Below, piece by piece: positions 11,501 through 20,500 of a DNA stretch of 36,431 nucleotides. A model generated the notes under the pieces. The model did not search any database. It was given only the letters and a program-made list of their open reading frames with translations, and was not told the origin of the DNA. Both the position numbers and the translations under genes were made by a program. Origin of the DNA: Branchiostoma floridae (Eukaryota; Chordata; Leptocardii; Amphioxiformes; Branchiostomatidae); NCBI RefSeq assembly GCF_000003815.2, contig NC_049980.1, positions 6,877,258-6,913,688 of the forward strand, given 5' to 3'. Numbering within the stretch: position 1 is the first letter of the stretch; every line of letters begins with the position of its first letter.

Positions 11501-14500
11501 AATTTGAAAAAATACAAAGATCCGACGGTACCGTGCGACCTCTGGTGCATGTATGTAAGGATGGCTTGGACTTATTATCACATTAAAAGAAGAACCCTAA
11601 ATCTCTTGAAGAATTGATGTGATATATAAAGGGGTTGCTATCACACTAAGTCTCGAATAGAAGAAACTCTCTTTGGAGAATTAATGTGATAAAGGGGGTG
11701 CTCTCACATTAATTCTCCAATAGAAGAACCCCGAATCTCTCTTCGGAGAATTAATGTGATAAAGGGGGTACTATCACATTACACTTGTTTCAACGCTTCT
11801 TACATGTACATTAAAATGCTTATCAAGTATCTAAATGCTACATCCATCTTGGAATTCCCAAAGTCTCATCAGACTTTACTGTTTTCTAATATTGTATAAT
11901 AATATATATATGTATATAATATAATATATAATATATTATTATATTATATATATATTATATAATGTAATATATAATATATTATTATATTATATATATATAT
12001 TATATAATATATATTATAATATTGTAATAATGTTACCATTCCTAACACCATGTCTTTGTCACCGCAGTGACCTGAAGGTTGAAAACGGAACAGGACGGAG
12101 TTATTACGTCCAGGAGACGAAGAAGACCGTTGGAAACATCACGCAGGACGTCTCCGAGGTTCGCTACTGTGACTTCAAACGTAGAGAGGACCTAACGGAG
12201 AAGGTGACCAAGAGGAGGTTAGCGCTGGGGCGCGCCATCGCTGTTTATCTTGAAGAAGTAAGACATTCAGTAGTTACCAATTTCTTAGCCTCCATAGCAG
12301 GCTCTCTGGGGCCTTTTTTGTGTGCATGACTCCGGATAGCTGGAAAAATCGGATCGCTAGAAATGGAACAAATATAGAGGAGTAAGCCGGCCAGGGAACT
12401 ATATTCGGCTCGGGAACAGCGCGCGATCCGCCGGCTTACTCCTCTATTTGTTCCATTTCTACGATTTTTCCAGCGATCCGGAGTCTGGCAGAGACTAACT
12501 TTTGCTAGCCATTTCTTTTTGTTCTGGGTCGCTTATTGCCGGTCGTCGCAGATTACTGGCCCTTGGGACGGCCGGCAATACGTGTTTTATTAGTAAAAAA
12601 AGACCCCAGAGAGCCTGCTATGGAGGCTAACAATTTCTCCTGTTCGCCTAGACTTAGGCTGGAGTCTGCTATAGACAAGAGGGGATTTTGCTGGCACCGT
12701 TGGATGTATCTGCGTAGGAGAACATTCCCAATGAATTAAATTTCTTTTCCAGGGTCCTCTCCTGAGCACGGACTTCCTCCTCCCCGCCGGAGAGCCCGGA
12801 TGTGAGACCGCCACGCTAGCGTACCTGGACGACAGCCACAGCGGCTCGCCGACCTGGGCCGAGCTGGTCAGCGGGGCGGAGTCCACCGTCATCTTCGACA
12901 TGCCGTACGACATCTCCAGCATCCTGCGGGTCAGGGAGACCCTCACGCTCAAGTTCCACGACAACAAATGGTTCTCCATCAGGACCGGCGGCGTGCCGCA
13001 TCTGTTCGACGGCTACAACAACGGTGGTAGCAACGATGTCAATGGGCACAAGGTACAAACGGAAAAAAAACATTGCTTGTTGGGCTAGAAACCGTGACAA
13101 TACTGTACATGTGCCAAAAAGCAGTTACTCAAGCAACTGGATATGGTTTTGAAATTGTCTTACATATTGGTACTATCAAACACCTCACAGGTTAGTGTCC
13201 AAGGCCTGGTGATGACGTACAGTGAGGAAACAGGAGTTCTGACGGTGACCGAGAGCGACTTCGAGGCATCCAAACAAGTCGTCCCAGAGCTCCCTGACTG
13301 GGTGAAAGGACAGGCTGTAGCCAGGGCAGAGTACAAGTCACTGCTCAAACACTTAAGCAACCAGCAAAGGTGGGTGTCGTGGAAGTTGTGTGGTACTGAC
13401 TTAATGTACTATGTGTGTCCATTGTAGTCACGGAAATATTCGCGAAAGACACAATAAAATCCTGCGAATAGAGAATTGTGCAGACATTCAGGGGATGGTT
13501 AACTCCAACGGCCCAGCAAACCGCCTCTTGTCTGTACTCTGCTATCTCAACCGTCACCATCAGTTCCTGACTGCCCTACTTATAAATATTAATAAGCTTA
13601 TCCTTATATATGCGAGATCCCTTTTGAAAAGTAAAAGGCCTATTCTCTGATTGGCTGACAGCTGGTTTGTGACGACGCCCACCGGAACTGATAGTGACAG
13701 TTGAGATAGCAGAGTACAGACAAGAGGTGGCTTGCTGGCGCCGTTGGATGTCTCTGCGTATGAGAATGGGTTAACTTGGCACGGGGCTCTTGACGTATAC
13801 TTATATGTCTAATCTCTCAAACGTAATGCTCATCGCTGGACAAAAGCTGAAACGTCTTTCCTTTTTCTATCAAGAGTGACGAGTGGAGACGCTCCTTGCA
13901 ACATCAAGTGGTCCAACGCTCATCGCATCGACCCAACAGGCAGAGGGAAGTGCATTCACTTCACCTCAGCCTCAGAAGGCGACATCTTCGTAGTGTTTGC
14001 AGGCATCCCACGAAACTACGAGACGTGGCTCTACATACAAATCTCGCCAGAGGGCGTGGCTCTCTACAAGGTAAAGTGGATTTAAAAAATCATTTAACAG
14101 TCTATACTGAGGTTCCGAAAAAAAAAAACACACACAGAGACGAGAAGGCAAGCACACACAGAGACAGGCAGACACAACTAAACATGGAGGTAATATCATC
14201 AATAAAGGTAAATCAGAGCTACTAAGTTAGTGGAATAGCCGATCCTGGACCATTGACATACACCCTAAAGTCATGTGTTCTAAATGCTCAATCGATCCCA
14301 TAGCCACAGACACCTTTGTCATAATGTAAGACCACAGTATATAAATTCTATGGATGACATCCTATGCAGAATGCAAAAATAGTAAGATAGCGCGAATAGT
14401 CCATTAAATTTACTTGCTGTGGCCTAATTAAAGTAGACTCTTGGGATAAATGTTCCAGACAGAATGACTCTGACTGGAGGTATTTTCCATGTAGGCCATG

Positions 14501-17500
14501 CGGTTAGAAACAACGCAGCTGAAGGAAGGCGCCAGCAGCCTGGGATCCTCCAACCTGTACCAGTCGTACTTCGTCTGCGTCACAGAGGACACCGTTAACA
14601 AGGCCACAACTATTCAGTACGGCAAGACTCCTGACAATGAGGTGTGTCGTGTTCAACAGTGCCGCCTGTCATGTAATTTTGATCAATGCACCATTCATTC
14701 GTATCTTTAATCTTAATGATTTATAGATATGGGGGACTGATCATAAGTCTTTACGTAGTATTTGAAGCTATCTAATGTTACTTCCCTATTGTCCTGGCTT
14801 ATCGCTTCTTTTTCTTCCTATTTCATAATGAAAATGTGATCAACATTCCCCCTGGTTGAATCTAAAGCACTCTCATACGCGTAGACATCCAACGGCGCCA
14901 GGAAACTGCTTCTTGTCTGTATTCTGCTACCATCTCAACCGTCACCATCAGTTCCTGACCGCCCTGCTTATAAATATTAATGAGCTTACCCTTATATGTT
15001 CTTTTGAAGAATCAAAGGTCTATTCTCTAATTGGCTGACAGCTGGTTTGTGGCGACGCCCACAGGAACTGATGATGACGGTTGAGACAGCAGAGTACAGA
15101 CAAGAGGTGGTTTGCTGGCGCCGTTGAATGTCTCTGCGTAGGAGAATGAATCTATGGTAGTAGAAAGCATGATTGATTGCCCACACACTGTTTACACTAG
15201 TCCCACGCGGTCAAGAACACAGAAGAGTCGGGTAACTTTGTGTCCTTTTTTGTTTTCTTCAGGAACGGCCCCACATCTGGCTAGACTTCCAGTTTAACAG
15301 CATCCTGTCTCTGCATTATTACGCGTTTGGCAGCGGTATGTACCCTGTCAAGGTCATGGGCGTGTCCCTCCTGAACCAACAAGCTCAGGACTTCATCATC
15401 TGCCGAGAGGGCACGGAGAAGGACGATGGGAGGTGTAAACAGCGCTGCCATCCAGAATGTGACGGTGGGTATAAACCATTCTCGTATGCAGAGGCATCCA
15501 ACGGCGCCAGCAAACCGCCTCTTGTCTGTACTCTGCTATCTCAACTGTCACCATCAGTTCATGTGGGCGTCGTCTCAAACCAGCTATCGGCCAATCAGAG
15601 AATAGGTCTTTCAGTTTTCAAAAGGGATAAGGATGAGCTCAATAATATTTATAAGCAAGGTGGTTAGGAACTGATGGTGACGGTTGAGGTAGCAGAGTAG
15701 AGACAAGAGGACAAGAGGTGGTTTACTGGCGCCGTTGGATGTCTCTGCGTTGGAGAATTGTATAAACTTCTTGCGGCATAAAAACGCAAGGAACAAAACT
15801 ATTCAATAACTGGAAAGCAGTGAAGCAATTCACATTAACCATCTGATATTCCGACAGAAAATGGTTCTTAAACTGTTTTCTTTAATCCAATGCCATGTAT
15901 CCGCACATGGTTGTGTACAGTAGCATATTGAATTGATTCCAGTGTTGGACATACATGTATAAGAAGTGGATGTAGAAGAATTTACCAATTCCAAACGTTG
16001 GGCAGGTAAAAGAGAGTTTTATGGTTTTATTGTGGAACAAAGACTATGCAAATAATGTAATTTAGATAGAATAGAGGACGAATGTCATTTTGTAGCAGAG
16101 TGTAGATTGTATACCGTAGAAAGAAATTAACTGTATAAGGTTATGCAAAACCAATTTCATACACCTAAGTTCTGTAGAAAAATTCATATCCCAAATGCAG
16201 CTTGACAAACCATAGATCATAAAATAATATGTTCTTTCATCTCCACTATAAAAGAAAGGCAAAGAGACGTTTAATCTATTCAGCAATAGTCTTATTTTGT
16301 ATCTATGAACTGTATCTTTTCAACATGTCCTGTTGCGACCTGCACTTAGCCCGGTGTGACAAAAATGTATACAGGTCTTCATTCGTTCATTGTACTATAC
16401 AGGCTGTAGGACGACTGGATCANNNNNNNNNNNNNNNNNNNNNNNNNNNNNNNNNNNNNNNNNNNNNNNNNNNNNNNNNNNNNNNNNNNNNNNNNNNNNN
16501 NNNNNNNNNNNNNNNNNNNNNNGAAAAAAGGAAGAGGGGGTAAGTATAGGGAGGGGAAGAAAAATAACAGCAGGAGTTAGGGAAGGGTATGACTGGACTG
16601 GGAGGATGAGGAGAAAAGATAAGACATACGCGAAATAGAAGAGGATGAAATCAAAGTCAAAGGAGGGGGGAGGACGGTAAAATGGGAGGTATTAAGGCGG
16701 AACATGTAAGGAGGATGAAGGGACGCTAGAAAGGGAGTAAGAAAAGGCGAGAGAAGATGGAGATAGACTTGGGAACGTGGTCATAAGTTGTGCCGTAGAA
16801 AAGGAGGGCAATTTCTGCAATTTCGTCCAATCCGAGTCTTGGTAGAGACTATGATTTTGCTGCAGTAAGATATCAATGGGTGCAATGTGATGCGATTTGT
16901 TACCTAAGGGAAAATAATGGCGACCTTTAGAATGATGGGCCTTAGTAATATATCGTGCAGTCTAGATTATAAAGCCTTTTCGCTGATTCGACTACGCATG
17001 CTCGGTTTACAGGAATTCTGGGTGACATGTCAAAGGTGAAGACTCCTGACTGCATGTAAACATTCCGCCATTTTGCAGGGGCCATTACCTTCTGGACGTT
17101 GTCGAAACAATGGTCGAGACGAGACTGTTTACAACTCACGGACCTTAACCTTTGACATAAGTTACTTACCCAGAATTCCTGCCGTCCTACCATGCGTAGC
17201 ATATTTTAATTCGTAGAAATATGAAGGGGAATTGAAAGATCTTACCGTATAATCAATCTGGATATGATGCTTGACCAATCTTTATCTGACAACTAGCGAA
17301 TTAAAGTTGTGTTTTTTTGTCTTGTTTGACACCGCTGGACCAGGCAAGAGACGAATGGAGGCCAGTAGTGAAGGCGGCAGGGTGACCTGTGTGACGGACT
17401 GCCCGCTCACCCACTACCTTGATGGAAGCGTCTGCAAAAGTACGGCCTTGAATATTTGAATATCTTCTCATTAATTCGTGTTGTTATTGTATTACGTCCT

Positions 17501-20500
17501 TTGTGTCCTCTTTTTTCTATGTTAAGGAAGTATCTCACTGCACTTGCACCAAGCTTGCGTCACTGCGAGGTTCGTTCACTGCGTCACTGTTTTGTTATTT
17601 TCTCCATTCTTTTTAGTAATTTAGATATTGCGTAATACGTAGAAGTATGGCTTAGAAGGAAGACGACAAAATACACAAAAGTAAGAAAATTCGTTCTTTA
17701 TATCTCTGAAATTCATTGAGAATCTTTCGAACCCTGCAGTGACGCAAGCGTGACGCAAGTGCAGTGAGATACCACCTTTACCACTTTCTGTAAACGTTAC
17801 GGTGCTGTATTCAATCAACAACATCCCTAGAAACGTGTAAAGGTGTTTTATCCTGTATAAATGTTACATTTTTTGTTTTGTTTTTAGAGTGCCATAGCTT
17901 CTGCCAAGATGTCAGCAACCAGGGTTCTAATGTGTGTACGGGTCCCAACAGTAGCCAGTGCAGCACCTGCAAGTACACGGTGAATGGGGTCTGCTCGGAA
18001 GGCTGCAACCCGGGCCAGAAGGCTGTCAAACAAAGTACGTTGAAGTACGGATTAATACAGGGATGAATAGAAGGATATTTGCATGTTGAAACCAAAATTT
18101 CCATAGAAAATAGTCGAAACATTGCAGTCTTGGCATGTCATACCTTTTCAAACTTTTACTGTTCTGCATTCATGATCATTCCTCCTTGCGGGATCTGATC
18201 TTTCCTCCATACGCTGTTTGATGACTAGTACTTTCCTGTGCATCGCTCCTTCTGACTGGTCAGGTGTTAAACGGAATCAACGCCGGTGTTTGTATATGAT
18301 AATAAAGTACCTAGCCTCGATAAGGGAGTCGATTGGTGCTTTGTTACTATTGTACCTGTTTGAAAAGAATCAAGGACTGCTGTTTGATCAGAACTGATGA
18401 ATTAGAAGGTAGGTTATGATTGCATTGTACATGATTGTCTTACACCCTCCACCAGGTGATGGTTCGTTCCGATGTGACCAGTGTCAGTCTGGCTACAAGT
18501 GTGTGCGAGGTGACGAGGTGGAGGAGATCTGTCCGGCAGGGACCTACAGTAATCAGGACCGGACCGGCTGTGGGCAGTGTCCGGCTGGTCAGTACAGCAG
18601 CTCGGGGGCGGCCTCCTGTACGCAATGTCCGGCCGGACAGTTCAGCGCACGCAGCGGGGCCAGCAGCTGTGAAAGCTGTTCCGCAGGGATGACCAGCAAT
18701 ACGGGCGCCAGCAGCTGTTATGGTAAGAAGTTGATTTGCAAGTGCATGGTATAAACATAGGAGATATACAAGTGACAATGATCAGTTATAAACAATATTC
18801 TACTCTAATACTAGTGTTATCTTTTTCTAAACAAGTTAGGTTTGACAATGATATGGTTATAACATTGGAGTGACAATGATATGGTTATAACATGGGAGTG
18901 ACAATGATATGGTTATAACATGGGAATGACAATGATATGATATAACATGGGAGTGACAATGATATGGTTATAACATGGGAGTGACAATGATATGGTTATA
19001 ACATGGGAATGACAATGATATGATATAACATGGGAGTGACAATGATATGGTTATAACATGGGAATGACAATGATATGATATAACATGGGAGTGACAATGA
19101 TATGGTTATAACATGGGAGTGACAATGATATGGTTATAACATGGGAGTGACAATGATATGGTTATAACATGGGAGTGACAATGATATGGTTATAACATGG
19201 GAGTGACAATGATATGGTTATAACATGGGAGTGACAATGATATGGTTATAACATGGGAGTGATAATGATATGGTTATAACATGGGAGTGAGGATAGAAAT
19301 TCTTGCCAGTCGAGGAGAACACAGCAATGATATATCAATGTTTTTTCCCTCAACGACATCTTTTTTTCATTATCTAATGGAACGTTTTGCATCATAGAGA
19401 TCAACGAGTGTGCGTCCAACCCTTGTCGCAACGGCGCACACTGTGAGAACCGCATGAACAGCTACTATTGCCAGTGCGCCGCAGGATACGAAGGAACCAA
19501 TTGTGAAACAGGTGAGTGGGCTTACGATGACGTAATGCTTGTTCACCTTTATCCGTCAGCTCACCCTAAATCCGTTGTTTGTAAAATCAGGGGATTTATA
19601 GATATCAAGTCGATGGACGGTGGTTTAAGCTCAGGGCACATTTCCAAACTGGGGCCCGGTCGGAATGTTTTCTTTTGAGCGGTTCTCATTACGACTAATG
19701 TACGAAATAAGAATCTAGAAAAGGCCTGGCCACGTCCGCCTTACGATCACGATAGTCGTGCAGCTGTCTTATTACGAAAAAAGTGCCTTATACCTTCCCA
19801 GTGTTAGGTCTTTGCGATCCAACGACATACACCGAATCTGACCACGCAGCTAGTTATTTAGTCGAAATAACCATGGCAAATCTAGGGGCCGGCGGTTGAC
19901 CGTGTTTCTCTGTCCTGTTACAGATATCAACGACTGCTCCCCGAACCCCTGCCAACATAACGGTGACTGTACTGACCGAGTGAACGGCTTCTCGTGCTCA
20001 TGTAAACCTGGCTACGCTGGTGATACGTGCGAAACAGGTAATAAAATGTACGATAGTTACCTTAGTCACAAAGCCTAGAGTTCAACAATACTGTAAGTCG
20101 CATATTTGTTATGCGTGTGTGCGCGTATGCGTGTGTCACAAAGTTGAAACTTTAATACTACTAGAAACATTCATCTTTTGTGAAGAAATCGTTTGAAATA
20201 AGTAACGTTAACATGATACTGGCTGTACAACAGAAATGAATAAGTTTCAAGAGTGAATATAAAAAAAAAAATTGGTATACCAGTGACGCTCTTTACCAAT
20301 GCAGATGGGATTGCATGTTAATGTTGGTACGGTAACTGTTGAAATATATCATTGTCCAGATCTGGACTATGAGATACGTCTGGTGGGTGGCAGCTACGCG
20401 CACGAGGGGAGGGTTGAGATCCGGTACCGAGACGGGAACTGGGGGACGGTCTGTGACGACCTTTGGGACGCGAACGATGCGGCTGTGGCCTGTCGGCAGC

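Noticed and set aside
11577-11780. CRISPR-like repeat array
   Set aside because: Units are themselves inverted repeats without unique spacers, and the DNA is eukaryotic.
18440-18778. Long minus-strand open frame opposite the GCC2-repeat exon
   Set aside because: A shadow of the GC-rich, repetitive plus-strand coding exon; no splice sites or motifs of its own.
20303-20359. Earlier start of the SRCR exon after AATGCAG
   Set aside because: In the phase delivered by the second EGF exon it runs into a stop codon; the acceptor at 20359 keeps the frame.
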